64,000 nucleotides of DNA from Marsupella aquatica (taxonomy: Eukaryota > Marchantiophyta). The notes under the pieces are model-generated. The model was not told where the DNA came from. It did not search any database and worked only from the letters and a program-made list of their open reading frames with translations. Where the stretch lies: NCBI GenBank assembly GCA_973895155.1, contig OZ316892.1, positions 30,690,001 through 30,754,000 of the forward strand, given 5' to 3'. The position numbers and the translations under genes were made by a program. Of this stretch, positions 53,551-64,000 are shown one piece after another (the stretch's first letter is position 1; the number at the start of each line of letters is the position of its first letter).

Positions 53551-55820
53551 TCTGGTGCCCCCTGGTCTTCACATATCATCATCACATCAGCTGGAGTTCC
53601 CACCTTTGGCAACCTCCTCCTCTTCTTACCAACTAACATCTCTCTCAATTGCTTCCTATACAAAGGATTGTCCTTGATGAGCTGCCCAACAGTGGCTGTA
53701 ACAGGGCATTCCTTTACATCCTTCTTGATGTCATAGGATAACATTGTCACAACTTGTTCCTCCTCTCTCTTGTTCTTCCCATCCTCCTTTGTCTTCAAAA
53801 GCCTTGCTTCATTCAAATCCTTATCAAGAGCCTTTTGATGCTCTTGGGCCTCCAACTCCTCCAATTGTTTCTTCACCAGTCCTCCTCATTTATCTTGGGT
53901 TAAAAGAGCTTGGGGTGGTCCCTCCCATAGTCACTATCTTGCTCTGGTGGAACTCCTGATGCCACCTCAGATGTTGCTTTCTCCTTCCTGGCCTTTTTGT
54001 TGTGCTCTTTCTCTATTTGACGGTCCTTCCTCCTTGTTGACCTGGTAGACACCTTATAACATTGCTCCTCATCTTCAGGGGTCTCCAAACCAGCCATCTC
54101 ATCCTGGTATTCCCAACCTGGGTCACCCTCCGCCTCTCCTTTCTCTTGCCATTCCATACTCAAGTAATTCACAGCAGTTTCTCCCAGTGCTTGAGCTACT
54201 ATAGGTGCTACCACTTCTGGTCTCCCTACCATCACTCTTGTTCCAGCTCCAATGAATAGGACAGTTTGCAGTTGTGTGACCCTCTCTTTTACACATACCA
54301 CAAAGTAGAGGCGGTATCCCATACCCTTGCTTCTTTTGCTCTGGATAATTGTTTGAATAGTGGCCTGGTTTACCACAATTCCAACAAATGACAACTGCAG
54401 TTCTTGGCATCATGGATGCCCCTCCACCTCCCATTTTCTCCATAGGTCTAGGCTGCAACCCTGGCATGAGTTGTGGTGCCATGGGTTGCATAGGTCTCCC
54501 TTGCAATGTCCTTGGTCCCACTGAAATCTGGTACACATTCTCTGGTGCATCTTCATAGAAGTACTCCATAGTGTTCACTTGATTCCCTCCTTGAAGCCCT
54601 TGCTGGTGATCAGTTATCTCCTCACTCACATATTGCACTTGAGCCGGCCAATTGGGACATTCAGTTGGAATGTGACCAAACTGCCTGCACCTTACACACC
54701 ACACATGAGAACGATTCACTGGCACCTTCCTCCTATCCGGTTGCAACCCTGCAAAATGAACAGACATTCAAGGCCTTCAATTGACTAGTTATCTCCTCCA
54801 TCTTTGCATCCATGCCCTTGTCCTTGGCTGTTGGTGCAACTCCCACCTTTAGATTGACCGGGGTCACCTTCTTGTAGTTCTTGCCACTCTTGCTTGTTGA
54901 CCTCTTCTTTTTCTTTTTCTTTGCCTTTTTTTTCTTTTTCTTCCTCGTCTCATCCTCCTTTGAATCTGAGGTAGAAGTAGATTCAGACTCTGAATTTGAA
55001 TCAGATGACTCCTCCTCCGAACTTGAATCATCACTAGAGCTCTCCGATGAAATTGAAGAGTCATATCTTATCTTCTTCTTCTGACTCTTGGAACTTGAAA
55101 TGTCAGCACTTCAATAGGACTGAGCTGTCTCCACTGCACTATCCAAAGTAGTTGGGTGAGCTTGTCTCATAGAGACCCCCATCTTCTTTGGTAGTGCTGA
55201 AACAAACTAGGACATGAGCATGCTGGTGCTGGTTCAATCTTCTTGGCCAATCGCTTAAATCTTTGCAAGAACCTCCTTACTGACTCCTTGGTACCCATCC
55301 TCATCTGCCCAATCCAAATCAGGGCTTCAGATTCTTCTCCCACCTTTCTGAACTCCTGCAAAAAGGCCACCTTAAAGGCATCCCAATCATGACGGGTGTT
55401 AATAGGGAGAGAATTAAACCATGGCCTTGCTTCTCCTCTTAACACCCCTGCCAAAGTTGTCAACATGATCCCACCTTCTCCATTGGCTTGAGCAGTACCA
55501 ACAAAATCCTCCGACCACACATCAACGTCCTCCTTGGGCTTCCCATAAAAAGTCTTATACTGGAATCTGGCCCTTTGAGCAACATTTTATAGATTTGGGT
55601 TTGCCATAACCAAGGCTGCAAGACCTCCCCCAAATCCTTCTTCCTCCTCGGAAAATGAGTCTTCACTACTCCCTTGTGGTGTGCTCTCCTCCTGATGTTG
55701 ATCTCTGAATTCCTCCTCCACTTGTTGTTGGATCTGTAGTAGCTCTTCCTCCAAAGTAGGATGCAGCCCTTCTTCTCTTGCACTCTGACTTACAGTGCGT
55801 GGCATTCCCTTCTCTAACAA
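53551..55820 (-). pseudogene. Element E gag, broken
   Basis: From ATG at 55820 the pieces are: an acidic Glu/Gln-rich leader ended by TAG after NPNL (near 55587); a gag domain (LAGVLRGEARPWFNSL; FLQEFRKVGEESEAL) with a shift near 55200; Ser/Asp/Glu and Lys-rich tracts; a part with CCHC knuckles (CVRCRQFGHIPTEC; CWNCGKPGHYSNN, where the last Cys is replaced; CGMCKREGHTTANC); a linker with CYKVSTRSTRRKD; and MKKQLEELEAQEHQ to YDIKKDVKECPVTATVGQLI. It ends at GAPEI, where X inserted, and the next residues continue at 19498. At least four frame breaks are visible. Confidence 0.9.
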
Positions 55821-55884
55821 TCATAGCAATACTTCCAAGTTAGTTGCCCCACCACCAAGCAACCTACCTTGGTCTATCTTAGAG

Positions 55885-55902
55885 GTCCTGACAGCGGCGC
55901 CA
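55885..55902 (-). other. Primer-binding site of element E
   Basis: Minus-strand TGGCGCCGCTGTCAGGAC, 20 bp from the LTR edge at 55922, the same spacing as in element C. Its first ten bases match the site of C exactly. Confidence 0.65.
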
Positions 55903-55921
55903 AAAACAAGCCATAGCCATA

Positions 55922-56700
55922 TGTCAACAGCTTGCATGAGAACTAATGAGTTATTTACCACTAAATATTTTATAATACTATCCTATAATGTCAACCAGGT
56001 CCTATTAGGGGGTCCTCCTTGGGCATTTATTGCTATCATGTCAAAATACTCACACTCATAGGTAGTTTGGTTTCCGCCACCAGAAATGTAGATTCTGCTT
56101 GAAACTATCTTCAACTCACACTCTCAACTCTCATCCTTCTCCCATAAAACCCAAATATTCATAGCTGTCACCTATGAACCATCTTCCTTCCCTACCCTAA
56201 TCAATGACCTTAGTACTCACTTAAACTTCTTTCATCCCCAAGTCTAACCGATGAGTCTTGACTCACCTCAAGCTCCTGCCCAAGATCTTCAACCACACAT
56301 CTCTAGCTTGTGACCAACTCCATGTCTAAGCTTTCTCTTATCACTAATAAATTAAACACTATTAATAACACAACTTCAAAATGCACAATCTTCCACCTCT
56401 CAACTTCAACATAACAAATGCCAAGGCCTTAGATCTTCATCCACTTCTCCATTGGAGCACAATCAACAACCTAGCTTCCTTCAACATAGGTGCATGTACA
56501 CATCAAGGTGTGGTTTCAAAGTAAAATCATTTTACTACACACACAATGAGGTCCATACATGGCACAAACTCCCCATCCAAGCACTACTCCTCAAGCTAGA
56601 GCAAGTATGTGCAAGAACACAATGGAAGAATGGACATTGGCCTCAAGAAAAACTTCACTTCTTATACAATTCCTACTAGGCTACTACCCCTCTGATAACA
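55922..56700 (-). repeat. Element E 5' LTR (upper end provisional)
   Basis: The inner edge TGTCAACAGCTTGC at 55922 corresponds to TGTCAAACACTTGCC of C. The outer edge is proposed at 56700, where the minus strand reads TGTTATCAGAGGGG, a plausible LTR start. With no 3' LTR in the window this cannot be confirmed. The length would be 779 bp, far shorter than the LTR of C. Confidence 0.4.
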
Positions 56701-57532
56701 TGGTTAAGAAGAAAGGAATAAAGAAAGTGGAAAAATTAATTTTTTTTGCCTTTGAAGCGGGAAAGAAAAACCTTAAATGCTAAGCAAACCATTATTGAAA
56801 GTCTAACAACCATTCAAGAGATTAAGAGAAGGAAAAGAGGCTCAACCGGAAGAAAGTATTTCTTGGTAAAAGGAAGGAAACCGGACCACGAACCGGAAGC
56901 CGTAAAATTGTCTCTGGACGCTATCAAGAAAATCTAACACCAGGTTCTTGAAGCCGAGGCTACGCTCTTCGTCCTGGGGAAAACCCATAAGCATTGGACT
57001 CCTGACAGTGAGCCGGAATCCCTCTTAAGAACAAACCGGTTTTGCTCTTCTCACACCTCTCAAAGCTGAACAGAGTAAGTTTTGAGCTCCCGAGTGAATA
57101 GGCTTGTCGAAGCAGTAGAGAAAGTAGGCTCTTCCCTTCCGGTTGAGGATCTTGGGTCCGGATTATAGGACCATTCTAGTTTCTGTGAGAGAAAGGTATA
57201 AGAGAGCCTTGACAGACTCGTGTGAGGTGGCAGCCTACTCCTACGCTTGGAGGGAAGGCTGGGGATGTGGAGATTGGCGCTAAGGCCCCCTGTTTTGATA
57301 GTTGTCTACTTCCGGGGCTTGAGCCGGTTTCTGAATCGGAACTGAACTGGTGGCGAACCGGTTTCTGCTATATCTCGCTTGCTGGACGTTTGTTTTTGCT
57401 GAAAGTATGCTGAGATGGAGAAGGTTGGCTGATATACGCGACGGAGTAATTATAGAGGCTTTATTCACTTCTAGCTCCTACCTTCTGCCTTCATCGGTTC
57501 AAATCTATTTGCTACTCCAACTACCAGGCAGT
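56701..57532. other. Non-coding, AACCGG-rich upstream region
   Basis: No supported gene; a Lys-rich 63-codon frame at 56746-56937 is doubtful. From about 56845 the DNA is marked by frequent AACCGG, CCGGTTT and GAACCGG words, which continue through the next gene to 59290. This suggests that 56.8-59.3 kb is one element. Confidence 0.45.
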
Positions 57533-59218
57533 ATGAAGAGTGCCAAGAGCAGTCCTTCTTCCAAGACTCAGAGTGGGACTCCAGTAAAGCCTGAAGTACG
57601 ACGTTCAAAGAGGAAGGAGGCTCAGATCACCATGAAGCCCTTGAGACCCCTCATTCCTACTGATGCAATTGAGAAGGAACAGCTCCGAAAAGATCTTACA
57701 CTAATGGGCTGTGCCTCCTTGATGGATCTTACTTGGGGATTTCTGAGTGAAGACATGGTAAGGGAAGTGCTGGCAGGAGTTCCTCCCACAGAATTTTAGA
57801 AGACTGCACGAGCTCGACCAGAAGCTTGGACCAAGGCATTCGTTGGAGAAGCTTTTCAGCTACCAGTTAAAGGGAGTGGCTTCTGCCCCAGAGGAGAGAA
57901 TCTCACAGTGGAATACTTCGGTGGCAAGATGGATGCCAAAGAAGGATGGACCATCAACCAGTGTACTCACAAGGACCTTAGGAACGTGATGGCATTCCTA
58001 GTCCCCCTCATCTATCCAGAGAAACCAAGGAGGGTGATTCTTAAAATAGGAAGTACTATCACTGCTTCCTTCTTCAAAACTAGAGAGGTATCATGGGCTA
58101 CTATCTTCTCAAGTGTTCTAGAGAAGCAGGTCTCCGCCTTGTCCAACAGAGCCCCCACTACTCTCTCCTATTACTTGGTACATCTATACTCTCATGACCA
58201 AACCTTATTCAAACATGAGAAGAGTGCATTTGGCACCAAGAGCAGCTATGTGAAATATGGAGTCTTGGATCCAGAAATTCAGAGCTTACCAGAGTCTGAA
58301 GATGACCCAGAGCCGGAAGAGATCGACTTTGTAGGGCCAACCAGGAAGAGGAAGCTCGACAAAATTGAACCGGCTTCTGATCCGACTTCTGAACCGGTTT
58401 CTGACCCAGTTTCCTACCCGATGAGTGGCACTACTACCTCTTCAACCGGTTTTTCACACTCTACCTTACACCATTTTTCTTGTTTATTCAAGGATCTTTC
58501 GGCCATCAAGACCAAGATGGGAATCATGGAACCAGTGCTCTCAAGGCTCTCCCAGGTGACTGGTGTGGCTCCTGCTGACCTTGTGAAGAAAGTGGAGGAC
58601 CTGATGAAAGGAGATGAGAACAAGGTCAAGATTGAGCAGCTAGAGAAATCATTAGAGGAAGAGAAGAAGAAGAACTATCATCTTGAACAGTTGCTGCACA
58701 AGGCAAAGGAGAAGACCACAGCGGAGCAACTACTCTTCGATAATATTTCCAGAGCTATGGATCACCTGGAACCCTTAGTAGAAACCAAGGGAGAGGACCT
58801 GGTACATACCCAACTATTCAGGCAGTACTTCATTGATGTTCCCAATACCCTTCTCATGCCCTTAGTCATCCAAATTGCACATGACTATGGTGACAGGGTG
58901 GAAGAATGCCTCTCTGCCCTCAAGCTTATCCTTGCTTAACTGAAGAAATTCTATGACCTTTCTGATGAGGAGCAGACTCAATTTGCAGAGAAAGTCACTG
59001 TTCCATCTCCACAGGTGACACCAGCAGAAGGATGGGCTGACTCTCCTGATCCTGATATCACTCCTACCATAGTTATATCCAATTTGCCACCCATTCCGAC
59101 CTCACCATTTACTACTACCTTTGGAGGTATCACTTTCATGCCAAACCCTCTCAACTCCATTGATCCAGCAGTAGACTCCACATCGGTGAAACCTGATACT
59201 TCAACTCCTGAAGAGTAA
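57533..59218 (+). pseudogene. Plant transposon-associated structural protein, two stops
   Basis: One frame runs from ATG at 57533 to 59218 with TAG at 57797-57799 and TAA at 58937-58939. Layout: a Ser/Lys-rich start, a helical part (LTWGFLSEDMVREVLAGVP), and a globular region with YFGGKMDAKEGWTINQC, LVPLIYPEKPRR and REVSWATIFSSVLEKQV. A repeat-like acidic linker with SDP/SEPV units follows, then a coiled coil (IEQLEKSLEEEKKKNYHLEQ) and a Pro/Thr-rich tail. The pattern of a hydrophobic-Pro segment, then VSWA..F, then a second hydrophobic helix resembles the central region of the LTR-embedded ORFs of A and B, and recalls the family often named putative plant transposon protein. No polymerase or nuclease is present. 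It probably belongs to a non-autonomous element whose ends I could not find. Confidence 0.5.
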
Positions 59219-61113
59219 AAAGTTATTCCATCCGGAAGTTGAACCGGCTTCCCATCCGGTTTCCCACCCGGTTTTTGATCCGGTTTCGTGTTTGAAGCCC
59301 TATAAAACTTAGTATAGGAAGAATTAGACTTTGAATTTTTGCTGAGCACTTTATCTCATGGTCTAGTTTCAGACTTTAGCATTACTTTTTACTTTTACAC
59401 TTAGGTTAGGAATTGAAGGGGCATACCTCTTCAACTTTTGTTTAGAGGAGACTTGTCCCTAAGTATAAGAGGGAAAGTTTCCACCATTTTACTCAGACTT
59501 ACATTTCACGTTTGAAAGTCTCCTTCTTTGAAGAGAAGTAATAGATTCATAATTTTGGTGATCTATGCTTTGTGTTTGGACATAGTGTGTGACCATTCTT
59601 GCTAGAAAATCTATGGAAAGTGACTAGCAATGTCATAGTTAACCTTTAGGCTGACTGGAAATGTATGCCTGAGACCATGCAAAGGTCTAAAGATTCATGT
59701 TGACTATTGAATACTTATGGCTTATTAAGTATTAGTGTAAGAAGCACCATACGAGAACTCACAAATTGCGTAGTCCTAAAAGAGCAATCTGAAGGATTGA
59801 ATAGAAGAATAAGTTAGTTCGGAGTAATCAGTACCACCTTTGCCTTGACATAGGTCAGAAAGTTAATATGGGCTATTTTATATACATCTTTTACAAATTC
59901 TTAGATGGTTGGCTTTAAAGATGAGCTTTAGGCATCAGCCTAATTTAGTCAGACTCTCTGTTGACTCTTAATCATGCCTAACTTAGTCATAGATTGCTAA
60001 GTGGTGAGAGGAGATGAGACATTTAAGGCTCGCCTAATTCTATCTTTACACCTCCGGCTTTTGGTTGTTTTCTTATATTTTTAGAATTAATTATTGCACT
60101 ATTGATGATGCAAATGTAGTATTGCACTAAGGACATAAATCAACATTTAATATCCAAAACTCGGTATTCGATCCCATGGAAGAACAAGAAATGAATGATT
60201 TTTTATCATTTAACACTTATGAATGACTAAGGTCACAAAAACACAGGTTTGAGCCTTTTACTATGATTGCTCAGCAAGACATAGATTTGAATGTTTGCTT
60301 AACATTGTAAATACAATTAATAAAATGGAAACAAATAACAAAACACAATGAAATCTTGAGGTATGATGAGGGAGTCTGGAAAACACCAAGGTAACTTCTC
60401 ATCAATACTTCATTTAATATGATTTGGGTGGTAAATCCGTAAGAACATTTCTGGAAGGGATTACTATACTAGGATGATTACTAAAATGCCGTCAACACGT
60501 CTCAACTTTTCCTTCCAAAGGTACTCAGAAGAAACTAGTAATCAATCACTTCGATATCCAGTCGGTACTTTGAGTCACGAATAATAAACACCATCATGAT
60601 CAAATTGAAGTCATAGGTAATTGGTGAGTAACAATCTTTGCATCCGTGCACAAGCAATGTCATGCCAAAAACTATGCATCAAGAACTCAAGAAGATGGGT
60701 TGTCACCACTTAAGGAATCTATTCCCTCATACTTCTGAGATTCAACTTCATACAAGTAATTTTACTTCAATGATCTAAACTCTCAATCATTCAGACCAAG
60801 GAAGGGAGAAGAATTCCTTTGCATTTGCAAGCTCCATACCATATGAAAACACACGAAAGCTTTGCAAAGGTGATTCCAGTGTTGCAGCACATGCCACAGG
60901 CACTACTTTATTTCTTCACACTCGAGAATAACACAAATTCTACTTCATATAGGCTAGCAGGAACCCAAGGAGATTGAGATACTGAAAGGACATGCCCTTT
61001 CATATCTAAAGGGTCTTGAATAAACTTAATGACGGTCATCCTTGAAAAGTGAATGGACACTGCTGAAAGTGTCAAAAATGCAGGGGACTTCTCAAAGCGT
61101 CGAGGTTTGAGCG
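59219..61113. other. Non-coding DNA
   Basis: No supported gene. It starts with a run of CCGGTTTCCCACCCGGTTT-like units (59230-59290), then CCCTATAAAACTTAG at about 59297, a possible TATA or polyadenylation context. The rest is AT-rich without long frames. Confidence 0.45.
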
Positions 61114-61668
61114 GACGCTTTGCAAAGCGTCGGTGTTTTTTGGTAAAACTAATAAACAGTGATCTTAATCTAATTTTAACTTCTAAACTAAGAGTTGGAA
61201 TGAGTTGAAACTTTTCTAGGGTACTCTAATACATATAATCTCTATGCTGGCAAAGTTTCAGACTTTTCTGAGATCTCTAAGTGCCTCAAATAAATAGGTA
61301 AAAGTGGTGCAGTGTTATAAAAGTGCGAAAACTAAAAATATTTCTAAGTGTCGAGAACATAGTGGACGTTTCAGAAAGCGTCCAAAACTACAAAGGACTT
61401 TTGTGGACGCTTCAGAAAGCGTCGGCTGAATTTTGAGGTTTGGTCGCAGCGTCTGGCTTCTGGTCTTCAGGCGGGACGCTTCAGTGAGCGTCAGTGTCGA
61501 TGTTGCCTTCGGGGTAGCAGACGCTTCTGTGGGCGTCGCTCCTCATGTGGATTGCAGAGCGTCAGAGTACAACTGGTTGGGTGGCGGACGCTTCAGAAAG
61601 CGTCGTGGTCTTGGGTGGACGCTTTTCAAAGCGTCCAAAACTACAAGGGACGCTTCACAAAGCGTCGG
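61114..61668. repeat. Palindromic word family GACGCTT..AAGCGTC, eight copies
   Basis: Inverted-repeat units lie near 61114-61131 (GACGCTTTGCAAAGCGTC, perfect 18-bp palindrome), 61364, 61405, 61474, 61520, 61584, 61616 and 61649. Common forms are GGACGCTTCAGAAAGCGTC and GGACGCTTTTCAAAGCGTCC. Spacing is irregular and intervening sequence is unique. The open frame at 61433-61708 is a by-product. Confidence 0.88.
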
Positions 61669-61689
61669 CGAAGTCGCGGCTATGCGAAA

Positions 61690-63359
61690 AACAGCAAAAC
61701 TAAATTAATTTTAACTTTCAAACCACATGTCGGTTTGAGATGAAACTTTCAGGGATGATTCTACTATGTAACTACTAACTCCTGAAAACGTATGAGACTT
61801 TTCTGACCGTGAGAACTATTTAACTAAAATAGCAGAGATTGGCTGATTGTGATAATTGTATACAGAGCTCATTCTTGTTGAAGAAGTGTTTTGGAGTCCG
61901 GTTCTTGAATCTTCTAGTCTGCATTGCTTCTCCAATGACATCCAGTCTTCTTTCTTGGTAGCATGTAAAGAGCAAGGATTTATATTGTCGATCCTTGTCC
62001 AATATAGGCAATAGCCTCCGATGAAGCATAACATTAGGTAAAGTGTTCGGTTGATCTAAATTACTACAAAAGGTAACTAGATTGCACCTTTGAGTTAGAA
62101 AAAGTTTAAAATTTATAAAATTTTCATCATTTCTAACTAATGTACAGCATTACAGCAAACATCACAATACCTGAGGATGTATTAAAAACTCCTTCCACCT
62201 GACCTAAGCATGTCGGTAAAGGCTTAAAATCTGAGATAGGTTAGTTTAACTATCTCAAAGTATATTAATACAATCTTTTAGGTCTCACAAGCTCCTAACG
62301 GGAACGAATTCTGGTTGTTTAAGAAGGAAGTAATTCATATTTCTTTAAACCCTACTCTACAACCCCACAAAGTCCAAAATAGTGGTGTGCACCAAGGCCC
62401 AAGTCCACAAAGACCAAAGACCAAGGACCAGGTAGTAGATAGCCCACCAAAGACCAATGACCCAAGTAGCTCGGTCTTTGGTGAAGTCTTTGCCACCTAC
62501 CTACATAGTTAACTTTTAACTATGGTAATTTCATGTTTTTACCTTTTCTCTAATATCTTGGAAATCTGAAAATATAATGGCTTGAATTATTTTCCTATCC
62601 ATTGCTATAAGATATTTTCCCTATATTTTGGCATTAAAATTTATTTATAGCTATAACTCCTCAACCCTAAGCCAAATTATTATTTTTAGAACATATATTT
62701 TTTTGCCCAAGTAAGGTCTAGTTTTGGGTCGAAGGATTCCTGAAATGGTGTAATCATTTCAAAAATATATATTTTTAAGTCCAAAAACTCCCCATATAAA
62801 CCTTCCCTAACTACTATTTTAACTCTTTATCTACCTTGGACTAAGGGAGAAAGCACTCCACTACTATAAATTTATTGTTTTTTGGTTTTTTAGAGGTCTC
62901 ACACACATATTGGGTGCAAATCTGTTGTTTCCCTTCGTGTTCTTGTGAAAACTTTTATAAGAGGCATACACGAGGGAAACCATTCATGTCTTGTAAACAT
63001 CTGTTGTGGGTGTATTTAAAACAAGTTTTCACTCAATTTGGAGAGGGACAACCTTGTCAAACAGCCAATTCTGACTGTTGGGGAAGTGAAGAGTTTAATT
63101 CCGTTACAGATAGGGGACTAGTCGTTTATTGGAGATGCTAATTATAGGGTGGTGGGATGGATTACTCGAGGTAGTGGTTTCACAAATACCAATCTGTTTT
63201 CAACTTTAAGATATAAATTACTTGAATCTTGTGGCCAAACTAATGTTCTAGTTCAACTGGTTCATATTTTTGTAATGCTTTACAAACCGAGTGAATCCCC
63301 ATAATGTTAGCGAGGTCCATAATGTTAGATTATATGGTGTTTATGTTCAGTGTTAAAGG
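61690..63359. other. Non-coding AT-rich DNA
   Basis: No supported gene. The start (61695-61810) resembles the sequence at 61160-61280 (TTTTAACTT..AAAC..GAGATGAAACTTT..CT), so the palindrome array is flanked by diverged copies of one repeat. Short frames elsewhere (62315-62512, 62875-63141) lack support. Confidence 0.4.
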
Positions 63360-63670
63360 CTAGCGATCTCGCTAGTCTTTGGAAGTCTTCAAGATCCAGA
63401 CCAAAACTTTGACTAGGATCTATGTAGTTGAAGTTTGTATGATCAAAACGACGTCAGTATTATGCTAGTGAGATCGCTAGTCTGAGCAATCGAGTTTACG
63501 ATGCAATCTGAGCTATAGTGTTGACGGTAGAGTGCCAGGATGTGTTCTTGGGAGGGAATGTGTTCACTCAAGTTGTTGCAGTAATCCTCTGTTGAATGGA
63601 TTATCTAAAATGAACCTGTAGCAGATTAATCTGAATTGTATAGTTAGTCCTATACTAGCGATATCGCTAG
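63360..63670. repeat. Palindromic word CTAGCGATATCGCTAG, three copies
   Basis: CTAGCGA-TC-TCGCTAG at 63360-63375, CTAGTGA-GA-TCGCTAG at 63465-63480 and the perfect 16-bp palindrome CTAGCGATATCGCTAG at 63655-63670. The last two are followed by TCTGAG. Between copies the sequence is unrelated. Confidence 0.85.
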
Positions 63671-63895
63671 TCTGAGAAGGGTCCATGTTTGTCTCCCAAA
63701 TAAACGACAATCATATTCAAGGGAAATGGGGTAGAAATAAACATACTATGGACAAAATGTCATTCAAGGACAACACACAGAAAAGATAGGAATGCATGAA
63801 CTTTACTTCTTATACATATAATTGAAAGTACATGAGTACATGTCATGCTTTTGAAACTACAAAATTTTGGTAAACCCCACAACCTGACTCTCCAC

Positions 63896-64000
63896 TCAGG
63901 GGCTGGCCGCCTTGTATGCATCGGAGTCAGTGTCTGACTCTGACTCCGAATCGTAATCCAAAGAGGCGAGGCGTTCCTCGGTCCAGTAGTCATGGATCTC
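63896..64000 (-). CDS. C-terminal end of an acidic protein, runs off the window
   Basis: The minus strand is open from the window edge to TGA at 63896-63898 and encodes 34 residues containing HDYWTEERLASLDYD and SESESDTDSDAY. Acidic Ser/Asp tails like this are common at the ends of real proteins. The rest lies beyond the window. The family cannot be judged. Confidence 0.4.
   Translation of the reverse strand, partial: EIHDYWTEERLASLDYDSESESDTDSDAYKAASP

Larger units (their letters stand above)
16692..56700 (-). mobile_element. Gypsy element E, outermost layer, 3' end missing
   Basis: E is coded on the minus strand. Its gag lies at 53551-55820 and its protease-RT-RNase H-integrase part at 16692-19498. 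When insert X (19502-53547) and one ATT copy are removed, the frame reads through the segment that in element C lies between the GAPEI and SYVPVDGG motifs. A primer-binding site (55885-55902) and the inner edge of a 5' LTR (55922) are present. The low-coordinate end stops inside the integrase core near 16700, so the rest of the integrase and the 3' LTR are absent. The upper end at 56700 is provisional. Protein similarity to element C is high. Confidence 0.8.

Noticed and set aside
61433-61743. 91- and 63-codon plus-strand frames
   Set aside because: They arise from the GACGCTT palindrome array and have biased, repetitive composition.
1-64000. Alternative genetic code in which TGA is read as an amino acid
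   Set aside because: Most breaks lie in elements that also carry frameshifts and TAG/TAA stops, while the young element C and the RING-like gene have clean frames; ordinary decay explains it.
1-64000. tRNA genes
   Set aside because: No clear A and B box pair with cloverleaf pairing was noticed by eye; a dedicated scan was not possible.

Overview
The window looks like nuclear DNA of a streptophyte plant. It carries Ty3/gypsy elements with plant-style primer-binding sites, a CACTA-like DNA transposon, spliced genes with GT-AG introns, and a 5S-rRNA-derived fragment. I cannot name the species. A charophycean alga or non-seed plant is only a guess, made because one transposase-like gene recalls a family I remember mainly from animals. 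Host-type genes are few, and most of the sequence is repetitive.

Left flank (1-16.7 kb): weak hypothetical frames (233-694; 1434-2060 with one in-frame TGA); a DDE-type transposase-like gene in three exons (4070-8971), broken by one TGA and one frameshift; a four-exon minus-strand gene (10212-14179) with a coiled coil, a RING-like zinc motif and a C-terminal part that faintly resembles the last OB fold of RPA70; and a broken FCP1/NIF-type phosphatase copy (15187-16305). Palindromic AAGGACT..AGTCCTT words form dense arrays inside introns of two of these genes and recur just upstream of and inside the third.

Centre (16.7-56.7 kb): a four-level stack of mobile elements, each level supported by target-site duplications or by a reading frame that rejoins when the insert is removed. 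Gypsy element E (gag 53551-55820, rest of pol 16692-19498) is split by a non-autonomous CACTA-like element X (19502-53547, CACTAGTA ends, ATT duplication). X is split by gypsy element A (19928-52341, LTRs of 3850 and 3854 bp, ATATT duplication). A is split twice: by B, a 3993-bp solo LTR (26458-30450, GACGT duplication), and by C, a young and apparently intact gypsy element (30693-43139, two 3142-bp LTRs, GGTGC duplication, one 2022-codon gag-pol frame). All LTR elements are coded on the minus strand.

The most unusual biology is in the LTRs of A and of the B family. They are about 4 kb long and each holds a long sense-strand ORF (876 codons intact in B; about 770 codons, broken, in both LTRs of A). 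The product has a globular N-terminal half, a Pro/Ser/Thr-rich linker and a C-terminal coiled coil. B also has a TATA box about 100 bp before the ATG, so the solo LTR could work as a free-standing gene.

Right flank (56.7-64 kb): a plus-strand frame with two stops and a similar architecture (57533-59218), then mostly non-coding DNA with two more locus-specific palindromic word families, GACGCTT..AAGCGTC (61.1-61.7 kb) and CTAGCGATATCGCTAG (63.36-63.67 kb). The acidic end of a minus-strand gene lies at the window edge. All domain calls are by eye; no database search was run.
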